A stretch of 64,000 nucleotides of DNA from Mansonella perstans (taxonomy: Eukaryota > Nematoda > Chromadorea > Rhabditida > Onchocercidae): NCBI GenBank assembly GCA_037074765.1, contig JBAMDO010000096.1, positions 62,001 through 126,000 of the forward strand, in the 5' to 3' direction. Position numbers and translations under genes: made by a program. This document shows, in pieces, positions 1 to 13,516 of this stretch. How positions within the stretch are numbered: position 1 is the first letter of the stretch; every line of letters starts with the position of its first letter. The notes under the pieces were generated by a model that saw only the letters and a list, made by a program, of their open reading frames with translations, had not been told where the DNA came from and searched no databases.

Positions 1-931
1 TGCTTAATTCTTTATTACCATTTTCAGTTTTAGGAATTAGTGAATGAAGAATAGTGATGATTGGATAATTAGTGATAATTTGACAAGTAGTAGCATCTTA
101 AGAATTAGTCTAATTAATGAGACAGTTAATGACAGTTATTATTATTTTGCATATGCAATTGTGGATTTTTAAGTTATGATTAAAACGTCACGTTATAGCA
201 GCAACAAATTTCTTTTTAAAGATGCATAAGTTTAAATTTAAAAAAAATAAGTGGTCATATTTTTTTTTTTTTTGGCTTTTTCCCACGTAAACTACTTTCT
301 GCAGAAGTAGGTTCAGCACACCGAAATCTTTTCCATTGCTGAAATTAAAACAAAAATTGGACAAATAATGAAAAATTGCAACAATTAAAATTTAGAAAAG
401 ATATCAATGGTAATATTGAAAATGTTAGTTATAGTTTAATTTTAAATTTTTTTCTTTTTTAAATATTGGATATCTATTTGAGCGATTGACTAACTTACAC
501 TCTGATATTTTTGATGACGTCGCAAGACTTCTTCACTGTAATTTCTTCCTTGTAAAGGTAACTCTGCTAAAATTTTAAAGAGTAAATTTTGTCAGTTTGA
601 AATACTGTTAATTTTTAAGCAAAACGGCATTCAAAAATGCCATTTTGTATGCAAGAAAGCTTACAACTTTCTAATTGTAAGTTTTCTTGCGTAAACCAGC
701 AAACTGGCGTCACTGGTATCATTACGTGAGGCATGAAAGTGAATGAATTAGGACTTCAATGACTTATCCACAAACATTAATTCTTACTTTCGATGCCTCA
801 AATTTATGTTTTGATTTTTTTCATTTTCTATTCATTTTATATTTCGTTTGTTCATGATAGTTTAATTTTATGGCTGAATAATTGAAGTATTAGAAGTGTT
901 ATCTTTTTTTTTTTTTAAATAGCTTAATAAA
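1..931. other. AT-rich non-coding flank
   Basis: No open frame with splice support is convincing here. The stretch lies downstream of the minus-strand potassium channel, so part may be its 3' untranslated region. Two similar blocks around 740-760 and 925-945 (both containing ttaggactt followed by aatg) and two gacgtc-containing blocks (around 515 and 963) hint at an old local duplication. A short minus-strand piece near 505-540 has an acceptor and a donor in usable phase and might be an alternative last exon of the channel, but nothing confirms it. Confidence 0.5.
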
Positions 932-3900
932 TTAGGACTTTAATGTACAACAGCGCCATACGACGTCATTAGAGAAGCGCAGTAAGTAATTTTTTTGTAG
1001 TTTTAGAACGAAATTTGCCTTGACTTTTAAATGTCCTAAAAATTTACAATTTTCCTTGCAAATCAAAATTTATGTCTCATGCTTTGTTTTCTTTTGCTTT
1101 GCTTTTCTTACTTAATTCACGGCATAAAATTAATTTTTAATTCATGAATTTTAAGGATTTACTTTGAGTAATATAGCGCAAGAGTAGAAAATGAAAAAAA
1201 ATGACCAAGTTTTGTTGAAAAAATTTTATAATTAATGTTAATTTTAATGTTAGATTAACTTAAATTGAAACTTACGCTTCGTGACAATTGCTTCTTCCTG
1301 CAAACATAAATTATAACTATCATTAGTGTGATAGTGACATTATTAAAACTTTCAAAATGAAAATTTGGTTATTCGATCGGTGAAATAATTTTTAACTTAC
1401 AGATTTAGCATTTTTCGATTCCGGTTCCATTGTTACATTCGTAACTTCCGGTACGCGTTTCGGTTCCGTTTTTACATCTATAACTTCAGGTACACATTCC
1501 GGTTCTACTTTTACATCCATAACTTCAGGCTCTGGCTCAGTCTCTGATTTAGTCATTACTTGTATTGGTTCAGATTGAGGAAGTTCTTCTTCTGACGGCA
1601 ATCCGAAGTGCTCAGGTTCTGCTGCTTGAAGCTCTGATGATTCATCTTTGGATTCTAACTTCAACTCCGATACAATTTTTAGCTCTAATTTGAAGGTAGA
1701 TTCTGAAATCTTCTCATGCTCCGGTTCATGTTCCAATGAAAGCTCAGCTCCTGCTACACACTCAGATCCCAATTGATGTTCCAATACAAGTTCAAGTTCG
1801 ATCTCTGTTGATACAGAAGCTTTTTCGAGAAATTCTGCAGAAAAAATTTTTTGAAAATTTAGGAATAATTTCAACCAAGTAAATGCATCACAAATTAAAT
1901 TGCAAAAAAATAAAATGATTAAATAGAACATTCCATTTAAAAAAAAAAAAAAAACTAAACTTACCATTTTCTTGATCACAATGTGCTCCTTGTACAGTTG
2001 CTTTCTGAAAAAAAGGTTATAAATTTCAAAAAAAAAGAAAATGCAAACAAAATTATTAATACACGAAGACCATACTCGTAATGGTGATCGTTCGCCAGCT
2101 TCAACTTTAATTGCTTCTATAACAAAATTACCAATATTGAGATTTGATATTGCTATATCCGGAACGTTTAATTGTTCACATAAATTACGAATTATCTGAC
2201 GAACAGTCAATCTATAAGTAAACAATCTTGTAGTCATTTAATATATATGTTTGTTGTGCTTTTCAAAATAAATTTCAAACTGAATAGAGTGATGTAAAAA
2301 CTGTGAGATTATTTTTGTTATACGAAGAAAGAGACCGAGAGAAAGAGAGAGAAAAAAGCAAACCGATCGACGTTATGTTGCATTGAAATAATTATACAAT
2401 TCAGCAGTTGTAAAAAAAACTAGTAACAATCAAGAAATTAAGGAGGAACTTGACTCTAGAAGAAATGTATGCAAGAGCCTACTATTTTTCCTTGTGTCAA
2501 AGTAAAGAAAGCTAAAGAACAATGTTTTGAACTTGTTATAGGAAATTTTTCGCCATTTTTTCTTTTTTTTTTAATAAGAAATTTTTGCATTTACAACAAT
2601 TCTCTAATTTTATGAAAATAGAGCAAAAAATACTGATTGACCTTTATCATTTCAAAACACAAACTTGTTTGCCCGTAATAATTTCAAAAAATTTGCAGTT
2701 TAGTTTCATATCTTTAATATCAGACAAATTCGTATGATGAAATAATGAAATCAAAAATCTTTTTAATTCAATTTTGCTGTAACTAAATTAATTACTGAGC
2801 GAAATTACATAACTATGAATGAAATGCTTAAGTAAATAAAAATAACTTTTTGCCACCAAACCAAATTTCAATATCGCCAAAATTTTTAATCTTCCGTCCG
2901 AAATAATGTATTTTTTTCAACGTATCCGCAGCAATTTCAATAGCTATCGTTGTAAATGCTAGGCCAAAAATGATGTAAAAAATAGTTACTGCTATATAAG
3001 CTCGTCTAAAAATGCCTTTTTTAAAATTAATTTGTACCGAAAAAAAAAAAAAAAACTAAATATAGTTAAAAAAACTGATTTATACAAAAAGAAAAAAACG
3101 TTATATTTCAAAACAAATTTGATTCAAACATAAATTAAAGATTTAAATGTCAAAAACTAACATGGCAATATTACTACGAGAAAGTTTTAGCTGAAAAATT
3201 TTGGTTTCAATTGACTCTAATATTAATTAAATATTGATGCTTGAAAGCGAATAATAATTCATTATTAATATGTAAAATTCTTAGTTTAAAAGCTTTTGAA
3301 ATCAAGTAAAATTATGAACCGGCGTGGTACAATATCACCAAGTCCAATAGTTGTTAATGTTATAAAATTGAAATATACAGCCTGAAAAATTCAACAATAT
3401 TCATCAGATTCAAAAAAATTTTTTTGTTGCATCAATAAATTTTTTTAAGATGTAACAATTTCATGCTGCTAAAATTTATCATAACGAAGTAATTAAGAGA
3501 AAAAATGCGGATCACAAGTGAATTCAGTGACTAGGAAGTGAAGTTAGAATTAAAATAAATTCGATTTAACTTGCTTTTTGGCTTCTTTCATTATTTGTTA
3601 ATTTTAATTAACTACTTACAGTTAAAAATGTCATTTCAGGCTCGTAGCTGCTGATTATTAATGAACCACCGATAATGTAAATGAAAAATAGTATGAAAAG
3701 TGTTAACAGTCGATTTCTTTCGTTATTATCATCATCGATTTCATTGATCTTAATTTTATTAATTATCCTTTTTTTTATCGTTCACTTTTTCTTTTCCTTA
3801 ACTGTAAAAATTGAATGCAAAAAAAATTTTATTTTTCTTTCTAAAAGAAAAAAAAGAAAACTGCCTCTTTATCATCGTTATTTTGTTCATTTGATTTATT

Positions 3901-6489
3901 AGTTTTACTATCATTTCCATCCAGTGGTATAGCATTGATTTTAGAACAATTTCTTCGAGTAAATCGTCGCCGAAACTGTCTGGATTTTTAAAAAAAAAAA
4001 TTAGAAACAAGGAAAAAAGAATGAATAATTGAATAATTTACTTGCAATCAATTTACAATAAAACTAAGTAATTAATTGACGTAACGAATTCCAAAAAAAA
4101 AAAAAAAAACCATAAGAAAAATTTACGAATTAAATTTTATTTTTTTTTCTTTGTTTTTTTCAATGCAAAAAGTTTTTGTTAATAAAAATTTTTTTTCTGG
4201 AATTTTGTTATAAATTTGGGATTTATATTTGTGGAATATAAAAAGAAAAGTAAAATTTTTATAGAAATTAATAATTAGTAAACTTTATTCCGGCATTGAA
4301 ATTATCATTTAAAATGAAAATAATTGAAGAGATAAATTTGCCAAGATCAGCAATTATGAGTAATGTCAATGGTACACCAATTGCGGCATAAAATATGCAA
4401 AATATTTGTCCGGCAAAACTTTTCGGTGCAATATTACCATAACCTGAGGGTAAAAAAGATTTAAGGAAAAAATCAATGAATAATGGGTTAAAAAAAAATG
4501 TTAAAAAAGAAAAAAGAAGGAATGATTAAATAAATATTAAAATTTTTTTTCCCTTATATGATAAATCTAAATAATTTATTTGTTGATGATGTTTAAACTA
4601 TACTGACATTTACACATAGTAAAAATCTACCAAAATTTTTTAAATTCTTTTCAATATCTGAAAAAAATTATCAGCGTAAATTATTGGCTAAGTGTTATTT
4701 ATAAGTAATTTATTCATGAGTGCCAAATTCATTGATTATTTGATTTCTTTTTAATTCTAATATTTGTAATATATCATAATCCATTATTAAATTAAAAGCG
4801 TTTTTTTTTGTTTTTGTAAATTAAGTTAAAACGAACCAATGGTTGTAATAAGTGCAAATGCAAAAAGTATCGAATCATAAAGTGACCATTCATCAACATC
4901 CATTTTCATTTCCATATCTGAATAAAAAAGAAATTTGCAATTAACTGCGCCTTAAAATTTAATTAATATATAAGAATATTTCAGTTATTTACAAATTATT
5001 TGCCTTTTTTACTCAGTATACCTTGCATGGCTATGATTATTTGCCAATTATACATTCAGTCATCCATTTGTATTAATTATATAAATTAATTTCAAGTTTT
5101 TGTCAGTAAAATCAACCTTGATAATTAGATGATGATTGCATATACATTGTTGTTGATAAATAATTATTGCTATCTTTATCTGTTCTTGTATTTGAAACTA
5201 ATTGTAAATGATAGCATTGTTTGAAAAATTGAAATGGTAAATGATCACTCCGAATATTCGAACAATTGTTGCTTCTTTTTAAAAATTCCTAAAACTTATC
5301 AGAAGTTTTTTTGGAGATCAAAAAAAGAAAAAGAAAATATCTAATAGTATGAAAATTTTGATTGATTTCATACAAACTATTAGATTGACCCGTTTTGGAA
5401 GGAATCCTGTGGATAACATTTAAAACAGCTAGTTCAAGTTAATAACAGTTTGTCTCGTATTTGGAAGAAATCCTGTTATCTTTTAAAACAGCAGATTCAA
5501 GTAAATATAGATTGACTCGCGTTTGGAAGAATCCAGTGAATATCATTTAAAACAGCACGTTCAAGTAAACAACAGATTGTTTCGTGTTTGGAAGGAATCT
5601 AGTATGAAACTTTTGATTGATTTCATACAAACTGTTACTATTATTGTTCCTGTATGTGTGTTATTTTTAAAAGAGTACCGAAATAATTTAGCTTATAAAT
5701 TAATGCAAATTGAATTAATAAAGTTTATTTAGTAAGCAATTTGCTAAATTGAATAAAAACGAGTTGATAGCTTTTTTTTTTGGTTTTTTAAGACGGATTC
5801 ATGCAAAATCCATTATCAAACATTTGTCGTTTTTAATGTTTCTGTTTCTTCATTTTGATTTTCTTTTTTTTTGTGCCAGGAGAAAAGTTATGAAACCAAT
5901 GAAAACCAACAAGAGTTTGAGCAAGAAAATGATAAGTTACATAAATTTGTAAAATTTTGTCGCATGTTTTTTTTAGAAAAAAAACAAAGATGATCACTTA
6001 TTACCATAATAAGATCAGTTACGCAATGACGTGTATCATTCCAGGATTGTTCCCAACGATTTGTAACAGGTGGAAATCTGTTCAAATCTAAAATATTCAT
6101 ATGTAAGCAACTTATATCAATAAAAACATCAAATCTTTTAGAAATGTTATTGAAAATCATCTAATAATGAACGAAATGTAATTAAAGTGAGAATATTTGA
6201 ATTGAAATTTCATAATAAATAAAGAATTTTTGTTTTAATATGATAAAACTGTTCATACAGCAACATTTTTAAAGATAATGAAATTAAATTTACGAAACTA
6301 TTATTATTATTATGCTTGATGGGAAAACTTACGAGGTGTGGAATTCTGTATGATATCGTTATGTGAAACTGCATTTGACGGATGATCATTTGTGTGCTCA
6401 GTTTCCAAATATGACAATACAAGTGCACCGAAAACAGTATAGATTGAAACTATTGCTATCAGTAAAATACGCAAAAAGATTGGTACCAT
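932..6489 (-). CDS. Two-pore-domain (TWK-type) potassium channel, paralogue A
   Basis: A K2P leak potassium channel subunit of the plasma membrane, normally working as a dimer. Exons 5' to 3': 6333-6489, 6005-6087, 5117-5288, 4837-4917, 4284-4443, 3862-3979, 3620-3748, 3320-3381, 2847-3005, 2076-2211, 1965-2004, 1401-1834, 1276-1297 and, tentatively, 932-1035. All phases agree and the sum is 1857 bp (618 residues). The order is: TM1 with the YTVFGALVLSYLE signature; an extracellular cap with an N-S-T sequon; first pore filter TIGYGN; TM2; a charged intracellular linker; TM3; second filter TIGLGD; TM4; then the nematode block WFGGKKLTVRQIIRNL. The large exon 1401-1834 encodes a Glu-rich tail ending in three degenerate repeats of about 14 residues (PEVMDVKVEP, PEVIDVKTEP, PEVTNVTMEP). 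The ATG at 6489 follows a ttttcag acceptor directly, so it may be a trans-spliced start or an internal exon of a longer protein. The donor after the second pore exon and the last exon are the weakest parts. The closest C. elegans TWK cannot be named from reading alone. Confidence 0.88.
5345..5640. repeat. Intronic 62-65 bp tandem repeat between near-identical flanks
   Basis: Three tandem units start at about 5391, 5456 and 5518, with a partial fourth at 5583. Each holds a ttggaag...aatcc block, then tttaaaacagc and ttcaagt. The array is bracketed by two nearly identical ~38-bp segments containing tagtatgaaa and tgattgatttcatacaaact (from 5345 and from 5600). It lies in the intron of the minus-strand channel between exons 6005-6087 and 5117-5288. 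Confidence 0.75.
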
Positions 6490-9400
6490 CTGAAAATATC
6501 AAACTTTTTAGTCAAGGCAAATTAAGTTAAGCCAAAACAAAAACTGAGTCAAGATAACCATTCATGATAAGAGCTAGAAAGACTTAGAAAAGGTGAAATT
6601 TTTAAGTGGAAAAGTGAAATGAACGGTCAAATTCAGTGAAAAACAAATTCAAATTGATAGGGCAAAATTTTTAAAATTTAATTAAAAAGACAAAAAACAA
6701 GCTATTTTCCTAAGGAAGAGAAATTTTTAATTTTGTTTGCTAATGTTGTTTGCTAAAAAAAAAATTTTAATTTTGTTTGCTTTTTAATTTTGTTTCAATT
6801 TTTTTTACCATGAAAATAATTTACATAATTGTATTCATAATTTGTTAGATAAACATTAAAAAAGATGTATTAAAAAATCGAAGTTTTTTTTTTCGTTTTG
6901 TTGTAAATATAAAAAATTTTATGATGATTTTTAGTCTTCGTCATCTTCGTCATCACACTCTTGAAAACAGAAAATCAAATGCTTAAAAATTTGAGCACGC
7001 TCAAATCAGAAATAAGCAAATAAACAATAAATAGTCAAACGAACTTTTTCTATGGCTGTATGTATCCAACCGGCTAACATCTTTCCGTTTTTTTTGTTAT
7101 CCGTCGTTACTGATTTGTCATCAACTCAATCATTTTCTCAGTTCTGACATTAACTGCAAATTATTGAAAGTTAAAAAAATTATTACACAAGAAAATGAAT
7201 GGAAAGTAAATTTCACAAAAAAACAAAAGTTTTAAATTTGCGGCAAAAAAAACGAAGAAAGTAATCGTCAGGAGCCAAAGACCATCGAAGAAACAAATTT
7301 TCCAATTCAATAAAGGAATCATTTTTTTCAATCTTGTCGACAATTTTAATTTGATGACAGTTTATTCGTTTTTTGCTCTTTGTTAGCATGTTTCTTTATG
7401 TTTTTTTGTTTGCTTATTTGCTCGTGGAAGAAAAGTATTCTTTTTTTTTCAAAAGATATTATAGTATTTTTTGCAACTATATAATGCTTTTTTGTGTATG
7501 TGTTATTTTAAGCTGAAAACGAAAATGCCAGAAATTTAATGAGTTATAAAATTGATTTAAAAATGAGTTCATTGTAGTTTAAAGTGATTTGAAGCAAGTT
7601 AAAAATCGAATTATTTTAAAGTTAAATATAAATAAATGAAGGGAAAATTTTTATTGAAATCATTTCAAAATTTAATGTAATAATATGGGATATATAATAA
7701 TCAGAAATTTCCAACTAATTTCCTAATTCATTAACAATTTTTGATGTCATTTAAATATTATTGCTTGATTAATTTCTAATTTAAAATGTTTCATAAAAAG
7801 AAGAAAATTTTACCCTAAATTTGGCTCATAAATTGATTATAATATACTTTTAAAAAAATGATTTTAATGAAACAAAAACATTTAGCAAAAAAAATAAATA
7901 AATTACATAAATTTATAAGAATAATACAACAAACAAAATATTTTGGAAAATATTTACGAATCACGCTTCAATGGTGCTCTCCACTGTCTATCCATTGTCT
8001 AATCAACAGCAATTTCTTTTCTTGTTGCAATAATCGATAGCCAGTTACCAAGGTTTGCATTTCTCAACAAATGCTATCAAAATAAAATGATTATTGAGGA
8101 GTGTTATTGCTTTTTCCCATTCGTTTTAATAAAATGCCGGAATTAATGGCAGTATGATTTTGCGATGGTATATAATCATAAATAGATATTAAAATTGACT
8201 TATTATTTGGAAGTTAATTATAAAACAGTTGATGGGAAAATTTGATTTAAGCTAATTTCCGCCTTTTTGATTAATCTAAAGTTAAATTGTTTAAACTATT
8301 TTGCTTCCAAGAATTAATTGCAAAGATTAGTCGATGTTTGAGGATAGAAATTAGTCTGACATTTCTGATATGAATGAAATCATGCGATTATTTGAAAAAT
8401 TCCAAATTCGCTACCCAATTTCGTGTAATGCCCGATTAATGCCGTGTTATATATAATTAGGGATAATGATAACTTCTAAATTACTGACTATTTTCAAGAT
8501 AAGTTATTTCAAATGCCTCGAGAAAATTTTAATCCGCAAAAGAATTTTATCTGAACTTTATGAATGGAAAAAAAAATTGGTGAAAATTTTGAAATTTAGT
8601 TGAATTTGCAAAACTGCAACAACTACAGAACCAAAAGAAATTAGACAAGCAATTCTTTTCAAATAATAAATCATTCTTTAGCACTGAAAAAGAAAAAATA
8701 ACAATGATTCGGATCTTCGAAATTATTTGCAAAAATGATTGACAAGCAATTCTTTTAAAAAAATAAATCATTATTTAGCATTTAAAAAAGAAAAAACAAA
8801 CATGTAATTGGATCTTTGAAATTATTTGCAAAAATCATTCAATCTTTTCGGATCAATTAAAAAAATTTTATAGCGAAAACAATACAGTATTTTGCAAAAC
8901 CTATGAAATAAAAAAAAAAAAATTTTAATTTATGCGATATTTTTAAATTTTTGGTTGTAATTTGGATTTTTTTAAACATAAATTCAAGTAATACTATGGT
9001 AGGGTTTCTTCGCTTATTCATTATTGATACCTGACTGATTCAAAATTCGTAACAAACAATGACAATAAAAAAAATTTTTCTTAAATCCTTTTTGATAAGA
9101 AATATCATTTACGTTTTAAAAAAGGAAAACAAAAATTATTTTTTCCAAACATTAAACAACGCTAGTGCAAATAAAAACTAACAAAGTAGAATAATTTGAA
9201 TAAATTTACGAAAATTTAATATTTAAGAAAAAAGAGAATGGGAAAATGAAAAAAAGTTAAACAAAAATTCTTTTATCGAAAGCAAAATGGACGAAGAGAG
9301 TACAAATGAAACAAAATACAAAAAAAAAAGTTTTAAGTTCAATTTGCAAGAGAAAAAGTGTTGTTTTCAAACATTAATGACATTCAGCGGTTGTTGTACT

Positions 9401-9884
9401 TATTATTAACAGAAATTCAAATTTTTTTTTCTTGAAATTTCTTAAGTAATGTAAAATATTCGAACTAAAACATGATTTAAATTAGATGTAAATACAAACT
9501 ACGATTTTAATTTCTGGAAAATTTATTAATATTCCGACTGATTTAATCACATACTGATGCAGAAGAAATAACTAGATCAGATCTTTTTTGACATTTAAAA
9601 GTATTGAAAATACTAAATTCCTCGAAATAACAGTAAAATTTTTCATTAAAATAGTGGCTTTTTCAAGAAAAAAAAATTGTGAATTTAAAAGGTAAAAAGC
9701 AAACAAATCTTTCTGGATTTTATTAAAGTAAACTAAGCTTTGAAAAGTAGTTATTTTCAATAGAAGTCAACAATATCTCTTTAAAATATGATTTTTCCAC
9801 GAAAATTTTTCAATCTAAATCTGCCACAAAGATTCTTAAAAAAAAAAGAAACATTATCATTCACTGCATGCTGTTACTCCTTCA
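6490..9884. repeat. Non-coding DNA with a ~98-bp tandem duplication at 8643-8845
   Basis: This is the 5' flank of channel A. No coding exon is supported. A duplication is visible: the block gacaagcaattctttt...tcattctttagca... recurs from 8741 with the same downstream gaaattatttgcaaaaat motif. The remainder is homopolymer-rich AT sequence. The promoter or outron of channel A should lie near 6490-7000, but no core element can be assigned. Confidence 0.5.
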
Positions 9885-10203
9885 TTACCAGCAATACTTC
9901 TTCAAATCCGGAGGTATTATTGACTCTCGATATAACACATCGTCTAAACTTTTCTTTCCTGCAAGGTGTGCTGATACGTCGTAAACAATTCCAAGCTTTT
10001 TCATGCTGTTATTTTATCTTTGCAACTTCGCGATGAGGTGAATGACGAGTTTCGCCAATCTCATCTATTTCATTGTAATACTTCTTCAATTATGCTTAAA
10101 CGCAGCTGACTTTGAATCGCTTCATCATATTGTTGAAGCAATTTACTGATTTTTCAATGTCATCAATAGTTTTTTAATTAGTCGTAAATGATGACGTTGC
10201 CAT
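9885..10203 (-). mobile_element. Degenerate BEL/Pao-type LTR retrotransposon pol fragment
   Basis: On the minus strand, three reading frames in succession resemble the reverse-transcriptase region of BEL/Pao elements. The order is: a basic RLIKKLLMTLK segment, then LLQQYDEAIQSQL (the Y-D-x-I-x-x-Q-L block), then SPHREVAKI (the H-x-x-V-x-K motif), and then KLGIVYDVSAH followed by KKSLDDVLYR (the T-K-L-R-I-V-Y-D-A-S...S-L-N-D-x-L core). Several stop codons and at least three frame changes break the reading, so it cannot encode an active protein. No long terminal repeats were recognised on either side. It lies in the gene-poor interval between the two channels. Confidence 0.8.
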
Positions 10204-11158
10204 TTATGACAAATTTTTTAACGTGCTCACTTATAAGATCAGTATGTTTGAAAAATATTGCTAGTGAAATTAATTGTGCCAATATTGTTAAAGCACTAAT
10301 CAGGGATTTTATGGCGGCTACAATACTATAAAACATCCAGGTTTATAAGTATAGATCAAATTGACACATTTTGCAACTTTGGACAATACAACAAATGTAA
10401 ATGAAGCAATAAATTTAATTCACTCAAATAATAAGTAAATTGAAACGAAAAAATAGGTTTTTGTTACTTAATGAAACAATAAAGAATGAACCTAAACAAT
10501 AAACAATACATTTGGAAAAAGGCAAAGTAAAATGTTAAACAAAATTTTAAAATAGTTGATTTTTAAAAACGGAAAATTATTTTCTTATTGACTGAGTTGC
10601 TATTTTTTACAAAAACTTCGTTATGAAAATTGATCAACTTTAATTTTCAGTGAATGCGACACTTTATTAATTAGTACATGCATGAAATTAAAATTCACAA
10701 AAAAAAAAGTAAAATGAATACCTTTAATTGCAAATGAATTTGGAAAATATAATTTAATGTATATAAATTACAAAAATGCGAAATTAAATTCGGTGGATGC
10801 AGAAATTAATGGTTTAATTACAAAAAAAAGAAAAAATTCCTTTATCATTATTTTATGCATTCATTGGGAAAGAACATGTTTGGAGTTATCGATAACTTAA
10901 TCAGTTGTCTAAAAATTCAAAACATAATTCAAATGTTAGCTCTAAGTTTTAGTGATTGTTCAATCAATAATTGGAAATTAAGCATTGCTAATTAACAGAT
11001 AAGGCGAGGCATAAACTAAAATAATTTATTAGTTCACAGAATTTGAAATTTCTATCCATCAAGCTGAACATGTTAAATTGATACTACCAAATTCAGCAAA
11101 CTGATGAGGTAAAACCTTAGCAAAAGCGGAGAATAGATATTTTCCAGTGATCATTACT

Positions 11159-11410
11159 TTATGACTTATTCAAAGAAACATGTTCAATTATATTAGCTAG
11201 ATTAATTTCCTTCTCAAAAATCAATAATGATTTTTTTCCACTTCGAACATTCCAAGTAATAGGGTCATTGTCGTTGCTGTAAACTGTTACATCAGACTCA
11301 TATATGTTATTTCGTCCCAATAAAACGGATATTATTTGAAAATTTCTTTTAAAAAAACGTAACAGTGAAAAAGGATGAAATGAAAATACAAAAAAAATAT
11401 ATTGTTTCAT
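11159..11410 (-). CDS. Small coding-like ORF, 83 residues, unrecognised
   Basis: An uninterrupted ATG-initiated frame on the minus strand. The first ~30 residues are hydrophobic and basic (IFFVFSFHPFSLL), and the C-terminal half has a balanced composition (segments SDVTVYSNDNDPITWNV and LANIIEHVSLNKS) unlike the surrounding low-complexity sequence. No introns are needed. It could be a small secreted or membrane protein, a last exon, or a transposon relic like the one 1 kb away. No family is recognised and chance is not excluded. Confidence 0.25.
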   Translation of the reverse strand: MKQYIFFVFSFHPFSLLRFFKRNFQIISVLLGRNNIYESDVTVYSNDNDPITWNVRSGKKSLLIFEKEINLANIIEHVSLNKS

Positions 11411-13516
11411 TGTGCTTTAATTATCATTAGCTAACCAATTACTGCCAGAATATTTTATAGGATAGACTATTAATTTGCTGCAAAGATTGATTCAAATTTG
11501 CGAAAACTAAAATTTTAGTAACTATTCAACGAAAAAGATCACTGCCAAATAATAAGACTTGAAATTAATAAAACAATCAATTAATTAATCGTTTAAAAGA
11601 TCATTAATGTTGCATAATTATTATTTCATTGGTAATACGGAAAACATCCCATTGTTTAATAACTTCTCACTTAAAAGTTAATCTTACGGTAATAACTGAA
11701 AATAATTAAATGCAAATATTTTATACAACTTATCACATTGACATTTTTCATAACTTATCGATTTTCTTCAAATTTCTTTCAAATAAAATAACATTTTTTT
11801 TCCGTCATTTTTTTACTGAACAAATCATTTAAAAAAAGAAATACTGTTATCGTTTCAATTTCTTTTTTTTATTGTTTGTTTTGCTGTTTATTTGTTTTCA
11901 TGTTTGTTTGTTTTGCATCGTTGCTTTTGTTTGTCCGTTTATTTCTTTGCTAATTTCTTTTTAAAGTAGCTATATATATTTGTCAGTTCCTTTTTTTTTT
12001 TCGTTTCAATCAAATTATTCGTACTGAGTAAAGTTGAGCAATTTTCTTAAATTTCAAAATAACAATAGATTAGTTTATTTTCATCTGTGTTTGCAACATT
12101 TTCATTTATTTGCTACAATCCATTAATATTTTATTCCGGGTATTAATCATACACAACATTTTCTTCTTTATTTTTTGTTCACTTCCTCGTGAAATAAGAA
12201 AATAAAAAGAAATTTCATAGCAAATAATTTGACAGGAATAAATAAATTAATGAAAATTCTTTTCCAGTTTAATTGGTATATTTTTCATGTATCTATGTAG
12301 ATGAAATTCATAATTAATCAATGATGTATGAACAAATTTACAAAATTATTGCCAAATGTTTTGTTTCTGCTGTGTTTGATATCAGCTGAAAAAAAAAAAT
12401 TTCATCAACTCATTCCATAATTCTTTACAAATTTTATTTTATTTCATTTTGTTCCATTTCACTTCATTTCATCAAATTAACCGTTTATCATATTAAATGT
12501 TATTCTTATCATTACATTCAATTATTGATGCATCAATCACCAACAGTCATCATTTTTCAACCATAATATTTTGGAATAATCAAAAGTTTATCATTGTTTA
12601 TCCTTCCTTTTTTTTTCAATTCATGATTGGTTTCTTTTTTTTTGAATAAATTATCTATTAATTAGTTAATTGTTACTTATAAAGGCGTGCGCATGATGAA
12701 TTTACAAAGATCCAGAACTTATAAAGAAATCAAGAAGAAGAAGAGATGAAAACGAATAAACAAATTGTTTTCTAACAAAGTAATTTATTTGTTGTACCTT
12801 AAAAATGAACGATTAAAATTATTCAATTTTTTGAAAAAAAAAGTAAGAAAACATTGAAAAATGAATAAATTTTAAATTGTTCAGAGTTCCTGATGAATTT
12901 ATTCAATCTGTCATCTTTTTTTCTGAATTCAATATTTTGCAGATCAATTTTTTTCCGCATTTTTTTATCAAAAAAAACTTTGTTTTTATTGATTTAATTT
13001 CATCATTTTTCACTTATATTTTATTTTTGCATAATTTGATTCATTTTTTCATTGCCGTCAATTCACCTTGTGTTATTTCATGTTTTATCATTACTAAAAA
13101 GAAAAAAAAAAAACTTTATATAACTTAAAAAATATTATTACTTTTAGTTCTTGTCATTAATATACATTACGACCTGGCATTTGTCAGTCGTTTATGGAAT
13201 ATTTTGTTTGTTAGAATATGTTAAAAGTATATAATTTATTATCATCAGGGATTTATAACTAACTTACATTAATTAAGGCTACAAATGAGTTGTTAATATA
13301 GGGCAAAGTAAAATGCATCGTTAATTAACGCTATGAATGATTTAATGATATAATGCAAAATAAAATGCAATGTCAAAGATTTCCTTCATTTTTGTGCATT
13401 CTGACTGAACTGACAAAATTTACGGTACTTATCAACATATAATATTACACTAAGATACTTTTATTTAAAATGTTTGGCGTAAACAAAATAGCATAAAAGA
13501 TATTTATCTTCAAATC
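11411..13516. other. AT-rich spacer, nothing supported
   Basis: Homopolymer-rich AT sequence. Open frames on both strands are made mainly of Phe, Ile, Leu and Lys codons from poly-A and poly-T runs and show no splice-phase consistency. Confidence 0.5.
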
